The notes under the pieces were generated by a model that ran no database searches, was not told where the DNA came from, and saw only the letters and a list, made by a program, of their open reading frames with translations. A stretch of DNA of 20,939 nucleotides, from the NCBI GenBank assembly GCA_910580015.1, contig CAJTVT010000047.1, positions 1-20,939 on the forward strand, read 5' to 3'. This DNA comes from an uncultured Lachnospiraceae bacterium. Lineage in GTDB: Bacteria > Bacillota > Clostridia > Lachnospirales > Lachnospiraceae. Within the stretch, counting starts at the first letter, position 1. Each line of letters starts with the position of its first letter. Position numbers and translations under genes: made by a program. Below are positions 13,346-20,939 of this stretch, piece by piece.

Positions 13346-14077
13346 TTATATATTTCTTACAGAGTGATACAAAAAAATCTCTGCAATTTCCAAATCTTCT
13401 GGTGTGGTGATCTTGATATTTTTATAGGAACCCTCCACTAGACGCACTTTTTTGTCACAGATGGTTTCCACCACCATCGCATCGTCTGTCACAGCAATCT
13501 TCTTTCCCTCTGACTCCTGTCGCAGCAGTTCCTGATATGCCTGATATATCAAAGGAAACGAAAATACTTGAGGCGTCTGCACCTGCCAGACACGGTTCCG
13601 CGGGGGCGTATCTACGGCATACTGATCCTCATCTGTGATTTTAATCGTGTCTTTTACTGGCATCCCCACCACACACGCCTGCTCTGCCTCTACAGCGCGC
13701 ACACACCTGTCTATCATTTGCTGATCCACAAAAGGACGAGCACCGTCATGTATCATCACATAATCAGGAGATTTCCCCAATCTGTCAAGTTCTGCTAATC
13801 CGTGAAACACGGAATGATAACGTTCCTTTCCTCCAGGAACAATGGCTTTTACCTTTGTAAACCCATATTTCTCCACAATTTCCTTTTGGCAATAGTCTAG
13901 ATCTTCTTGCCCAGACACTAAGACAATCTCCTCCACCCTGCTCTGCTGAAAAGTCTGCAAGGCATAATAAATGATTGGCCTGCCTTTTAACATCAAATAC
14001 TGCTTTGGCACACTGGCATTCATACGACTTCCTCTGCCTGCTGAGAGAACCACCGCCGCATACCTTCCCTTTTCCAT
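13346..14077 (-). CDS. ispD: 2-C-methyl-D-erythritol 4-phosphate cytidylyltransferase
   Basis: IspD transfers CMP from CTP to 2-C-methyl-D-erythritol 4-phosphate, the third step of the MEP pathway to isoprenoids, in the cytoplasm. The sequence shows the nucleotide-binding N-terminus AAVVLSAGRGSRM (7-19) with PKQYL, the GGKERYHSVFHGL loop, the substrate motif IHDGARPFV, and VWQVQTPQVF, all standard IspD signatures. At 243 aa it is of normal length (about 230-240). The ATG at 14077 is one base past the stop codon of tsaD and uses an AGGAGAACGGTGAG site within the end of tsaD, so the two are translationally coupled. No terminator is found after the gene. Confidence 0.97.
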   Translation of the reverse strand: MEKGRYAAVVLSAGRGSRMNASVPKQYLMLKGRPIIYYALQTFQQSRVEEIVLVSGQEDLDYCQKEIVEKYGFTKVKAIVPGGKERYHSVFHGLAELDRLGKSPDYVMIHDGARPFVDQQMIDRCVRAVEAEQACVVGMPVKDTIKITDEDQYAVDTPPRNRVWQVQTPQVFSFPLIYQAYQELLRQESEGKKIAVTDDAMVVETICDKKVRLVEGSYKNIKITTPEDLEIAEIFLYHSVRNI

Positions 14078-14078
14078 C

Positions 14079-15110
14079 TCACCGTTCTCCTAATCTAAGA
14101 TTGGGGACAGCATTCAAATCCCAGCCATCCCGTCTTCCTGCAAGAAATTCATAGTAGGCTGCCGTACCAATCATGGCCGCATTATCTGTGCAGAAAATTG
14201 GAGAAGGATGGTAAAATTTCACACCTGACTTTTCACACGCTTCCTGCATCCCTTTTCGCAATGTCTGGTTGGAGGCAACTCCGCCTGCAATCGCAAACTT
14301 ATCTATTTGAAACTCTTTTGCTGCCATCATCGCATGTTCAATCAACACATCTGTCACTGCTTTTTGAAATGAGGCCGCAATATCGGCCTGAATCAAAGGG
14401 ATATTTTTCATACGACACCCATTAATATAATTCAACACGGCTGATTTTACTCCACTAAAGCTAAAATCATAAGGATTTTCCGCCACCTTTGCTCTGGGAA
14501 ATGCTATGGCATCTGGATTTCCTTCCTTGGAAATTTTCTCAATCTTAGGTCCGCCTGGATATCCCAATCCAATCGCACGAGCCACCTTATCAAATGCTTC
14601 TCCGGCGGCATCGTCTCTGGTCCTTCCTATAATTGTGTAAATCCCATAATCCTCCACTTTTACCAGATGAGTATGTCCCCCTGACACTACCATACACAAA
14701 AACGGAGGTTCCAGCTCAGTATTTTCGATATAATTTGCGCTGATATGCCCTTCGATATGGTGCACGCCAATCAATGGCTTGCGCGCTGCATAAGCTACTG
14801 CTTTGGCCTCTGCAACTCCTACCAAAAGGGCACCCACCAAACCTGGACCATATGTGACTGCTATGGCATCCATATCCGCCAAGTTCATTCCAGCTTTCGT
14901 CAGAGCTTCCGCCATCACCTGATTGATCTTTTCGATATGTTTTCTGGATGCAAGTTCTGGCACCACTCCACCGTACAGTGTGTGCAATTCAATTTGTGAC
15001 GAAATAATGTTGGACAACACTTCTCTTCCGTTTCTCACCACAGCCGCAGCTGTCTCATCACAGGAGCTCTCCACTGCAAGAATCACCACATCCTTTTGAC
15101 TGCTTTCCAT
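14079..15110 (-). CDS. tsaD: tRNA N6-adenosine threonylcarbamoyltransferase
   Basis: TsaD transfers the threonylcarbamoyl group from threonylcarbamoyl-AMP to A37 of ANN-decoding tRNAs, working with TsaB and TsaE, both encoded in this cluster. The sequence has ILAVESSCDETAAAVV (10-25), the iron-binding HIEGH (118-122), CMVVSGGHTHLV, GEAFDKVAR and the C-terminal DNAAMIG. The length, 343 aa, is normal. The start is the ATG at 15110, behind ATGGAGGAAATC; a longer in-frame extension to 15194 reads through the MITE at 15134 and is not part of the protein family. It ends one base before ispD. The MITE in front may alter how much transcript arrives from the upstream genes. Confidence 0.98.
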   Translation of the reverse strand: MESSQKDVVILAVESSCDETAAAVVRNGREVLSNIISSQIELHTLYGGVVPELASRKHIEKINQVMAEALTKAGMNLADMDAIAVTYGPGLVGALLVGVAEAKAVAYAARKPLIGVHHIEGHISANYIENTELEPPFLCMVVSGGHTHLVKVEDYGIYTIIGRTRDDAAGEAFDKVARAIGLGYPGGPKIEKISKEGNPDAIAFPRAKVAENPYDFSFSGVKSAVLNYINGCRMKNIPLIQADIAASFQKAVTDVLIEHAMMAAKEFQIDKFAIAGGVASNQTLRKGMQEACEKSGVKFYHPSPIFCTDNAAMIGTAAYYEFLAGRRDGWDLNAVPNLRLGER

Positions 15111-15133
15111 GATTTCCTCCATTTCTGGTTTAT

Positions 15134-15292
15134 GTACTCTCGGATTCTCTTTGTGCCTGATTTTGCGAGAAGATTTTTTGTCAGATGTGCACAAATTCAG
15201 GAGGCGTACCTGGATGGTACATTGATTAAATTTGTGTGCATTTGGTCCAAAATCAGCCCTAAAATCAAGTATAAGAAAGATTCCGTGAGTAC
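15134..15292. mobile_element. 159-bp MITE-like element, copy C
   Basis: Runs GTACTCTCGGATTCTC to CCGTGAGTAC with the same internal hairpins as copies A and B. Flanking 9-mers CTGGTTTAT and CTGTTTTTT agree at 7 of 9, which is consistent with an old target duplication. It fills most of the space between the DUF6715-like gene and tsaD. Confidence 0.85.
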
Positions 15293-15307
15293 CTGTTTTT
15301 TAATCAA

Positions 15308-15859
15308 TTATCCCTGATAAAAGCCTAATATTCGCCACTTATTATCATCATCTTTCCTCAAAATATAAGTCTGGATAACACGTTGACTTTTCTTCTTGCT
15401 TTTTACATAATAGGCCGTATCCACATAAGCGCATTCTTTTCCTTTCACTGTCTTGTACTCGATCTCATTGACCCCTTCAATGCTGATGTTGGAAATCTTC
15501 TTATTTTCCTTGTCATAACTGGAAATATCTGCCTCTACCGCCTCCAGATACAGATCCTGGGGATTGTTTTCTCTTAGTTCTTCATCCATTAAGCTTCTCG
15601 CCTGTTCCGTAAGTTTCTCAAACTGTTCCTGGTTGTACTCTTTCTCATAATAACATTTCAAAATCCGGTTATAAAATTTCACCACTTCCCGCGCCGTCTT
15701 TGGATAAGAAAGTTCAAGATCCTTCGAAATAAGCATTTCCACTTCTGTCATTTTATCCTCTTTCCCACTGTTCTTCTGGGTCAGATAGAAATAATATCCC
15801 ACACATAGGCACGCGCAAAATACTACAATTATGATTGACTTCAAACCATTCTTTTTCAT
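15308..15859 (-). CDS. Membrane-anchored DUF6715-like protein, 183 aa
   Basis: One N-terminal membrane segment SIIIVVFCACLCVGYYFYL (about residues 8-27) is followed by an outside domain of about 150 residues: KTAREVVKFYNRILKCYYEKEY (53-74), ARSLMDEELRENNP, and a beta-rich end with TYILRKDDDNKWRILGFYQG. The arrangement (anchor, AREVVKFYNRI..CYY, final W.I.GFY) recalls the DUF6715 family, common in Lachnospiraceae next to cell-maintenance genes. No enzyme motif. It is one of the operon members between rnz and tsaD; the ATG at 15859 follows AGGGAGGGATTTTC. Function unknown. Confidence 0.75.
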   Translation of the reverse strand: MKKNGLKSIIIVVFCACLCVGYYFYLTQKNSGKEDKMTEVEMLISKDLELSYPKTAREVVKFYNRILKCYYEKEYNQEQFEKLTEQARSLMDEELRENNPQDLYLEAVEADISSYDKENKKISNISIEGVNEIEYKTVKGKECAYVDTAYYVKSKKKSQRVIQTYILRKDDDNKWRILGFYQG

Positions 15860-15871
15860 GAAAATCCCTCC

Positions 15872-16777
15872 CTACTGAAAATCCAGTTCTACCGTTTTAC
15901 CATCCTTTCCAAGTTTGGCCCCCGGAAAAATACTGCGCACCTCATCCATATAATCCTCGCCATGTACCAAAGATGGACTAAAATGCGTCAGCCACATCTC
16001 AGATACCTTGGCATCACTGGCAATCTGCGCCGCCTCATAAAAGGTCATATGCTTATATTGTCTGGCTTTCGCTGCCTTTTCTTTCTCTGCATACATTCCC
16101 TCTATAATCAATAAATCGGCATTTTCTGCGTTTTCCGTAATAGCTGGTGTAGGTCTTGTGTCGGTACAGTAGGTCAGTTTAATCCCCTTTCTAGGTTCTC
16201 CAAGTACCATATCTGGGGTATACGTCTTTCCATCCAAAGTAAGGATCTCTCCCTTTTGAAGCCTGCTCCAGCAATTCTTAGGAATCCCAAGATGCTGCGC
16301 TTTGTCCACCTGGAATTGTCCTGCCCTTGGTATTTCGATGGTATAGCCATAGCAGGGAACATTATGGTTTACCCGAAAAGCAGTGATATGATATCCCTGC
16401 TCTACAAAATGTTCTGTGGGTTGCCCAAACTCCACAAATCGAATTTCAAAGGGCAACTCTGGTGCAATGGTGCGCAGAGCATTTACCACTCGTTCCAATC
16501 CCTTGGGACCTGCCATCGTTAATGGTTCTTTGCGCTCTGCATTTCCCATGGTAAGCAGAAGTCCAGGAAGACCACTGATATGATCGGCATGATAATGCGT
16601 AAAGCAAATCAAATCGATGGGCTTGGCGCTCCACCCTTTTTCCCGAATGGCAATCTGTGTTCCTTCCCCGCAATCGATCAAGAGGCTGCTGCCATTATAG
16701 CGGGTCATCAACGACGTCAACCAACGGTAAGGCAACGGCATCATGCCTGCCGTTCCTAATAAACATACATCTAACAT
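15872..16777 (-). CDS. rnz: Ribonuclease Z-like metallo-beta-lactamase fold hydrolase
   Basis: RNase Z cuts tRNA precursors just after the discriminator base. The protein has the metallo-beta-lactamase signature THYHADHISG at about residues 60-69, MLDVCLLGTAGMMP at the start (motif for the first strand), DCGEGTQIAI, a later VNHNVPCYGY and TDTRPT, and LTHFSPS near the end, all expected for the RNase Z/ElaC family. Length 301 aa, as usual. I choose the ATG at 16777, six bases after GGA, over the ATG at 16783 directly abutting the Shine-Dalgarno AAAGGA. It lies between a four-cysteine protein and the DUF6715-like gene. The flexible arm region is shorter than in long-form enzymes; in such relatives tRNA processing has not always been shown. 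Confidence 0.93.
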   Translation of the reverse strand: MLDVCLLGTAGMMPLPYRWLTSLMTRYNGSSLLIDCGEGTQIAIREKGWSAKPIDLICFTHYHADHISGLPGLLLTMGNAERKEPLTMAGPKGLERVVNALRTIAPELPFEIRFVEFGQPTEHFVEQGYHITAFRVNHNVPCYGYTIEIPRAGQFQVDKAQHLGIPKNCWSRLQKGEILTLDGKTYTPDMVLGEPRKGIKLTYCTDTRPTPAITENAENADLLIIEGMYAEKEKAAKARQYKHMTFYEAAQIASDAKVSEMWLTHFSPSLVHGEDYMDEVRSIFPGAKLGKDGKTVELDFQ

Positions 16778-16788
16778 AAACATTCCTT

Positions 16789-17013
16789 TCAGATTAGTTC
16801 CACAATCTCCTGTGATTTCGCTGGAATCTCAAACTCTCTGACCCATGCATCATAACATGTCTCACAGAGATCAAATTCCTGCCGTATTCCATCTTTATTC
16901 GAAAAGTATCCCCACTCTTTTTCCACATGTAGAAATTCCTCCCTGGGGATCCCTTCTGTTTCTAGTACCACTTTGCCACAACGATTGCATATAATTTTTT
17001 CTTCTGTTTTCAT
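16789..17013 (-). CDS. Small four-cysteine zinc-binding protein, 74 aa
   Basis: Cysteines 9 and 12 (IICNRCGK) and 50 and 53 (LCETCYDAWV) form two pairs that can hold one zinc ion, separated by an acidic, aromatic stretch (EKEWGYFSNKDG). The family is a widespread small Firmicutes protein of unknown role; I do not know a gene name. The ATG follows GGGAGGATAACCAA. Upstream, 17014-17100 has two direct GGTTATAAT boxes, the second possibly a -10, but no convincing -35. Confidence 0.8.
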   Translation of the reverse strand: MKTEEKIICNRCGKVVLETEGIPREEFLHVEKEWGYFSNKDGIRQEFDLCETCYDAWVREFEIPAKSQEIVELI

Positions 17014-17100
17014 TTGGTTATCCTCCCTTTTACATAGCTTCCATAAGGACTATTATAACCCCAAAGGCAGTCCCGTTTTAAGTGGGAATTATAACCATAA

Positions 17101-17547
17101 TCACTGTTCCAATACCATGATCATTCCATCCTCCCTGGGCATTTCATAGAAATCCTTTCGAATCCCACAATTTTCAAATCCCAGGCTGCGGTACAGACGG
17201 ATCGCATTTTCATTGGAAACGCGCACCTCTAAAAATAAATGGGTGATTCCCCGTTCTCGCGCCTGCCGCAACAACTCCTCCATCATGGTCCTTCCAATTC
17301 CCAGATTTTGCTTCACTGTCGCCACTGCCACATTTGTAATCTCACCTTCTTCAAAAGAACAATACATGCCGCAATACCCGGCCACCCTGTTATCCTCCAA
17401 CGCCACAAGATATAGTGTATCTTGCTCCATTGCCTGAAGAAATGCCTGCTGTGACCACGGCCTGGAAAAAAGGCTGCGTTCTATCTCTTGTACACAAGAA
17501 ATATCCTCTTTGCACATCTTACGAATATCATATCGATTCTTCGACAT
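17101..17547 (-). CDS. rimI: Ribosomal protein S18 alanine N-acetyltransferase
   Basis: A GNAT-fold acetyltransferase of 148 aa. The acetyl-CoA loop is QNLGIGRTMM (the Q/RxxGxG motif) after ITNVAVA, followed by FLEVRVSNENAIRLYRSLGF, which is characteristic of RimI. Known role: acetylates the N-terminal alanine of ribosomal protein S18. The order tsaE-tsaB-rimI is typical for Firmicutes. The ATG at 17547 follows GAGGGAGAGAGG and is 10 bases past the tsaB stop; a longer frame starting at 17694 would overlap tsaB and carries no family sequence, so it is rejected. Confidence 0.93.
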   Translation of the reverse strand: MSKNRYDIRKMCKEDISCVQEIERSLFSRPWSQQAFLQAMEQDTLYLVALEDNRVAGYCGMYCSFEEGEITNVAVATVKQNLGIGRTMMEELLRQARERGITHLFLEVRVSNENAIRLYRSLGFENCGIRKDFYEMPREDGMIMVLEQ

Positions 17548-17557
17548 CCTCTCTCCC

Positions 17558-18271
17558 TCACTTTGACAAAGTCTTTTCCTGGGCCAACCGTTCCCGCTCT
17601 GCCTGGGACAGCCGCAGATAATCGGGCCGATGTTGGGCTGCTGGCTGAATCTTTCCCTGTTTGTAATAAAGACATCCCAGCACTGCCACCGCACCTGCCC
17701 GCTGTTTATTTAAATGTGCTGGGGCAAAGGAAAAGGGAGCCTTACAATGTTCTTGGATAAAGGGACGAAAGACTGTCACCCCGTCTCCGAGAAATACTAC
17801 AGCACGATTCATCTCATTGATCTTTGAAATAATCTCGGCAATCCCCACCGCACACTGAGGTGTGATCACCTGCATTTCCCCACGTTCAAATGCATAGAGT
17901 CCGGTATATGTCTGGTTCCTTCTGGCATCCATGAGAGGGCATACCAGTTCTTGCGTTCCCCAGAGATTATATGCCAACCCATCCACAGTAGGGATCTGAA
18001 TTAAGGGCTTACCCAGTGCAAAACCAAGTCCCTTAGCTGTTGCAGAACCAATTCTTAGCCCAGTAAAAGATCCTGGCCCTCCAGCAACTGCAATGGCATC
18101 TATACTGTTAAGATCCAATTCAATCATTTTCACAATTTCATCCAACATAGGAAGCAGCGTCTGAGAATGGGTTTTCTTATAATTCACTGTATATTCTGCA
18201 AGAAGATTTTCTTCCTCTGCCACTGCCACGCTTGCTACCAAACCAGAACTGTCAAGTCCTAATATTTTCAT
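17558..18271 (-). CDS. tsaB: tRNA threonylcarbamoyladenosine biosynthesis protein TsaB
   Basis: TsaB is the inactive TsaD paralogue that dimerises with TsaD to make t6A. The start MKILGLDSSGLVASVAVA, KTHSQTLLPMLDEI, AVAGGPGSFTGLRIG and AKGLGFALGKPL are diagnostic. Length 237 aa, normal. The ATG at 18271 has GGAGGGTGCGA before it. A longer in-frame start at 18337 gives an extension (MYSRKSRYKGDSD...) that is translated MITE relic and is not part of the protein. TsaE lies just upstream (52 bases), RimI 10 bases downstream, and TsaD further along the same strand. Confidence 0.96.
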   Translation of the reverse strand: MKILGLDSSGLVASVAVAEEENLLAEYTVNYKKTHSQTLLPMLDEIVKMIELDLNSIDAIAVAGGPGSFTGLRIGSATAKGLGFALGKPLIQIPTVDGLAYNLWGTQELVCPLMDARRNQTYTGLYAFERGEMQVITPQCAVGIAEIISKINEMNRAVVFLGDGVTVFRPFIQEHCKAPFSFAPAHLNKQRAGAVAVLGCLYYKQGKIQPAAQHRPDYLRLSQAERERLAQEKTLSK

Positions 18272-18300
18272 TCGCACCCTCCATTTCCTTGATATCATAT

Positions 18301-18334
18301 CGGAATCTCCCTTATACCTGCTTTTACGAGAATA
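18301..18334. repeat. Deleted relic of the 159-bp MITE between tsaE and tsaB
   Basis: CGGAATCTCCCTTATACCTG then CTTTTACG matches the terminal 35 bases of the 159-bp element (inverted orientation) with one difference. It is joined directly to GAGAATAC, the opposite end as in copy A. The relic therefore seems to have lost its whole middle. It provides the last codons (GTA TTC TCG) and the TAA stop of tsaE. Confidence 0.7.
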
Positions 18335-18755
18335 CATTGATGGTAATCCTTCGGTAATCGAAACCTTTTTCCAAATCCTTTTCTATCTTGATTTCCCAAT
18401 ATTTTTCAGGCAACAGCTCTGGAATCAAATCCGCCCACTCAATCATCGTAAGCCCCTGACCATAAAAATAATCTTCATAACCAATCTCTTCCATCTCTTC
18501 GATATCGCCGATTCGGTATACATCAAAATGGTAAAACGGCATTCTTCCCTCTTCATAAACCTGAACAATGGTAAATGTAGGGCTATTGACAGGTTCCTCA
18601 ATCAAAAGGCCATTGGCAACCCCCTGCGTGAACACGGTCTTGCCCACTCCTAAATCGCCAATCAATGTATATACTTGGCCCGGTTTGGCCTGTTCTCCCA
18701 ATTTTCTACCCAATGCATAGGTTTCTTCTGGTGTATTCGTCTCTATGATCTTCAT
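18324..18755 (-). CDS. tsaE: tRNA threonylcarbamoyladenosine biosynthesis ATPase TsaE
   Basis: TsaE is the small P-loop ATPase that drives the TsaB-TsaD cycle in t6A formation. The Walker A loop GDLGVGKT is at residues 33-40, followed by VNSPTFTIVQVYE (the conserved SPTF), FYHFDVYRIGD and a later IEWAD. The length, 143 aa, is within the family range. ATG at 18755 has GGAGGAATAT before it. Its last residues (VFS) and stop codon lie in a MITE relic, so the natural C-terminus may have been replaced by a few residues; the core is not affected. Confidence 0.97.
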   Translation of the reverse strand: MKIIETNTPEETYALGRKLGEQAKPGQVYTLIGDLGVGKTVFTQGVANGLLIEEPVNSPTFTIVQVYEEGRMPFYHFDVYRIGDIEEMEEIGYEDYFYGQGLTMIEWADLIPELLPEKYWEIKIEKDLEKGFDYRRITINVFS

Positions 18756-18768
18756 ATATTCCTCCGCC

Positions 18769-19278
18769 TTAGATACTGAAAGGATTTAACTTCAGCCGGA
18801 ACCCTTCCAAATGATTTACCGCAAGCCCAACGATAAGCTGATATTCCTCCTTAATCGCCTCCTTGGGGATGACATAGGCGTTTACCCGACTGCTGTAAAT
18901 CAAAAGCTGGTTCTTATTTGAAACCATCTTATAAATCTGCTTCCACTCCAAATCCGCAGTCTGTTCTCCCTGAGATACATGAACGCCTGCATCATCAATC
19001 TTATAATGCAGCGCGTTTTTTAGTGTCGCAGAAGTCAAAATTTGACGTTTCGAACGAAGATACAAGTTCCCTGGCACATACACCAGAAAAACAATTCCAA
19101 ACACAACATACATAATTGTATAAAAAATCTCCACTTTTCCAAAAGTCAAACCTGCCATAATTAACACCCAGATTCCCACCATCGTTGCAAGAATACCCTG
19201 CACGCCATGGTATGCATGATAAAGATTGAAGCGATACATATCCTTATCTGTAATTGTTACATCAAATTCCACTGACAC
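18769..19278 (-). CDS. YcxB-like membrane protein, 169 aa
   Basis: Two membrane segments, GILATMVGIWVLIMAGLTFG and IFYTIMYVVFGIVFLVYVPG, sit after an N-terminal strand VEFDVTITDKDMYRFNLYHAY. The C-terminal soluble part (KIDDAGVHVSQGEQTADLEW, IYKMVSNKNQLLIYSS, AYVIPKEAI) is the YcxB-like C-terminal domain, a PH-like fold. The chosen start is GTG at 19278, preceded by AAAGGAGCAGACAGA; a longer frame up to 19320 has no such site. The family's function is unknown. It stands between the SEC-C gene and tsaE (13 bases apart), within the same transcript. Confidence 0.85.
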   Translation of the reverse strand: MSVEFDVTITDKDMYRFNLYHAYHGVQGILATMVGIWVLIMAGLTFGKVEIFYTIMYVVFGIVFLVYVPGNLYLRSKRQILTSATLKNALHYKIDDAGVHVSQGEQTADLEWKQIYKMVSNKNQLLIYSSRVNAYVIPKEAIKEEYQLIVGLAVNHLEGFRLKLNPFSI

Positions 19279-19344
19279 TCTGTCTGCTCCTTTCCAAAAG
19301 CTAGTCCTTTGACACTTCAACAGGCATCCATATTATACCTTATT

Positions 19345-20556
19345 TCATTGTCTTCCACAACATTTCTTGTATTTTTTACCGCTTCCACATGGACACGGAT
19401 CATTGGGATAAGTTTTCTTAGATGCTGGTTTCTTCTTTCCAAAACCACTCGGAAGCACATATTGGAGTTGATCATTCTCTTTGTTTTTTTGCTTCCTGCT
19501 GTAACCACACTCACTCCACCTTGGAAGATGATAAATCCATTCGCTCAAAGCCGTTGTCATGCGCGCGGCAGTTTTGTCATCCTCAAAAAAGATATCCCAC
19601 TCACACAGGCTATCCATAATTTCCACAATGCCCCAATCTTCTATCTTAACATAGTCCGCTAGTTCCTCAATTAATGCCTCTGCCATTTCAAGATCTTTTA
19701 TTTCTTGTGTAAGGCACCTGTGTACTGCTTCAAATCCTGGTGTTTCTTTATAAACACTTTCCCTGAGTAATGATTTTACCATATCATAATCTGGTATATA
19801 ATGGTCTTTCCCACGCTGTCTGCGCAGCAATGCCATATATTCCTCTTCTGTCTCAAAATAAAGATCGATTATGAAATCTCCATCCCGCCAGAACATCCCC
19901 TGTTTTTCAAAGAACTTAAGACATTCTTCCAAGTATGCGCTTAATTTTCTTGAATCTTCCCCGTCATTTTGACTTTTACGTTGAAGTACACTTCTCTCAA
20001 ATACCGTTTCTACTTGCTCCTTGGAACAGACCCCATATAACTCCAAGCATCCTTCAACTGCACATCTGACTCCAAAAATAAACCCTATCGTCTTTTTTGT
20101 CTCTGGTTCCTCCATCATTTTTAAAATGCTCCAAAATTCCTCTGGAACAGCCAGGCTATAATGCCCTTCCTCCACAAAACAAAAGATCCATCCCCGTGGA
20201 ATAAATTTTCTTTCTACCATGACTGCCTCGGACAAATCCAACGATTGGCCTGCTGCTACCTTGTTCAAAATTTCAATATCATCCATCTTTTCATATATCA
20301 GCTCTTCTTCCATTATCTTCGGAATCTTCTGATACAGAATCTCCTCTTTTTGGGCTCTGTCCATTTGTTCCTGCTCAATGGCCGCATCTTCCCATATGAT
20401 ATCCAACAATGTGTCAGGCGCACGGTGCAGCACTTCTTTAAGCTTAGTTGTAACACTCCCCAGTATCATTTGTTCACTGGAAAATGTGGCCAAAAACCTA
20501 TCCCACTCCCGTTGTTCCTTTGTATCTTTCAGATTGAATCTTATCTGTTCCTCCAT
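19345..20556 (-). CDS. SEC-C motif protein, 403 aa
   Basis: The very end, PCPCGSGKKYKKCCGRQ, is the SEC-C zinc motif (C-x-C...C-C) also found at the end of SecA, which binds zinc and sometimes SecB or ribosomes. The first 370 residues are acidic and helical with no other motif (around IDLYFETEEEYMALLRRQRG and LIEELADYVKIEDWGIVEI). There is no membrane segment. The start is the ATG at 20556 with AGAGGGATAAGT before it; the frame extends to 20577 upstream, but the ATG there has no ribosome binding site. It is the first gene after the operon promoter. Function unknown. Confidence 0.82.
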   Translation of the reverse strand: MEEQIRFNLKDTKEQREWDRFLATFSSEQMILGSVTTKLKEVLHRAPDTLLDIIWEDAAIEQEQMDRAQKEEILYQKIPKIMEEELIYEKMDDIEILNKVAAGQSLDLSEAVMVERKFIPRGWIFCFVEEGHYSLAVPEEFWSILKMMEEPETKKTIGFIFGVRCAVEGCLELYGVCSKEQVETVFERSVLQRKSQNDGEDSRKLSAYLEECLKFFEKQGMFWRDGDFIIDLYFETEEEYMALLRRQRGKDHYIPDYDMVKSLLRESVYKETPGFEAVHRCLTQEIKDLEMAEALIEELADYVKIEDWGIVEIMDSLCEWDIFFEDDKTAARMTTALSEWIYHLPRWSECGYSRKQKNKENDQLQYVLPSGFGKKKPASKKTYPNDPCPCGSGKKYKKCCGRQ

Positions 20557-20628
20557 ACTTATCCCTCTTTTCATCAAACTCTAATATCTTTTTTGTATTA
20601 CACACCTGCAAAATTCTTAGTGAAATCA

Positions 20629-20657
20629 ATTATAACTTACTTTACATGGAATGGCAA
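20629..20657 (-). promoter_or_regulatory. Promoter of the SEC-C/tsaE/tsaB operon
   Basis: Minus strand TTGCCA (20657-20652), 17 bases, TATAAT (20634-20629). It lies about 73 bases upstream of the ATG at 20556. It is the strongest sigma-A-type match on this side of the window. Confidence 0.7.
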
Positions 20658-20717
20658 ATGAAAAAGAATGCCCGATGTACAGGTTTTTCCCCATACAATT
20701 ATGAGTTCCTTGATACC

Positions 20718-20750
20718 AAAAAAGAGCGGTGGCAAGTTCCGCTCTTTTTT
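20718..20750 (-). terminator. Rho-independent terminator of the gene at the right edge
   Basis: AAAAAAGAGCGG/CCGCTCTTTTTT, a perfect 12-bp stem with a 9-base loop and T-runs on both strands, so it can work in either direction. It separates the right-edge gene from the SEC-C operon. Confidence 0.9.
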
Positions 20751-20809
20751 AATCCTTTAAATATTGCTGAATGTGCTCCAAAACCCTGTCTAAATTGTAT
20801 CAATCTTTT

Positions 20810-20939
20810 TCATATCCATTTCTTCGATAAAGTATTAAAAATACAAGAATGCTAATTATTAATTCTCCGATAAGCACTGCGATATCCAGAGGTTTTAACG
20901 TATATGACATTCCCTCTGCAAATCCACTTGCCATCTCTG
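20810..20939 (-). CDS. C-terminal end of a membrane protein, 5' part outside the window
   Basis: The minus strand is open from the window edge to TGA at 20812-20810 and reads EMASGFAEGMSYTLKPLD, then IAVLIGELIISILVFLILYRR and NGYEKD. One hydrophobic helix of about 20 residues ends in a basic, cytoplasmic-type tail. It could be the end of a longer membrane protein or a small protein starting just inside the window. No family is recognised. The terminator at 20718-20750 ends this unit. Confidence 0.6.

Noticed and set aside
15111..15194. Longer N-terminus for tsaD (28 extra residues starting MCTSDKKSS)
   Set aside because: The added codons are mostly translated MITE copy C; the ATG at 15110 has a good ribosome binding site and gives the normal family length.
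17548..17694. Longer N-terminus for rimI
   Set aside because: It overlaps tsaB in another frame and has no family sequence; the ATG at 17547 has a ribosome binding site.
18272..18337. Longer N-terminus for tsaB starting MYSRKSRYKG
   Set aside because: It is translation of a MITE relic. The ATG at 18271 has GGAGGGTGCGA before it and begins the conserved MKILGLDSS.

Overview
This window looks like a chromosome segment of a low-GC Gram-positive anaerobe of the Clostridia, most likely a Lachnospiraceae relative. The reasons are strong GGAGG ribosome binding sites, AT-rich promoters, a DUF6715-like membrane protein, and a tsaE-tsaB-rimI-tsaD order typical of Firmicutes. This assignment is an inference from gene content; there is no rRNA or other direct marker. 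Almost every gene lies on the minus strand.

Right side (about 13.3-20.6 kb, read leftward) is a housekeeping run. It starts at a clear promoter near 20.63-20.66 kb and contains a SEC-C protein, a YcxB-like membrane protein, tsaE, tsaB, rimI, a small four-cysteine protein, an RNase Z-like hydrolase, a DUF6715-like membrane protein, tsaD and ispD. TsaE, TsaB and TsaD together make the tRNA t6A modification. IspD belongs to the MEP isoprenoid pathway. A MITE-like element sits in front of tsaD, and a deleted relative of it supplies the stop codon of tsaE.

The middle (about 12.06-13.3 kb) has no large gene. It is a scrap zone with a decayed IS3-family orfA, a strong palindrome, a 95-bp inverted-repeat element and a tandem 39/40-bp repeat. 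It also holds what looks like an intact type I toxin-antitoxin module: a 30-aa holin-like toxin with a convergent antisense RNA, each with its own promoter.

Left side (1-12 kb) is an accessory signalling locus. A protein kinase-STAND NTPase-helical repeat protein, split by a frameshift, is divergent from an unrecognised 423-aa protein. To its left are four proteins that start with the same zinc ribbon (MFCxxCGK...W..CPxCG), two of them broken. The others in the locus are an XRE regulator, a Sel1-repeat protein and a MORN-repeat/AAA+ ATPase running off the window edge. Three of these genes share an unusual promoter form, TAGCAAC-N14-TATAAT/TATAGC, which suggests one regulon. Two MITE families (166 bp, two identical copies; 159 bp, three copies plus a relic) have inserted here. 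One 166-bp copy interrupts a zinc-ribbon gene exactly at a TA, and removing it on paper restores the reading frame.
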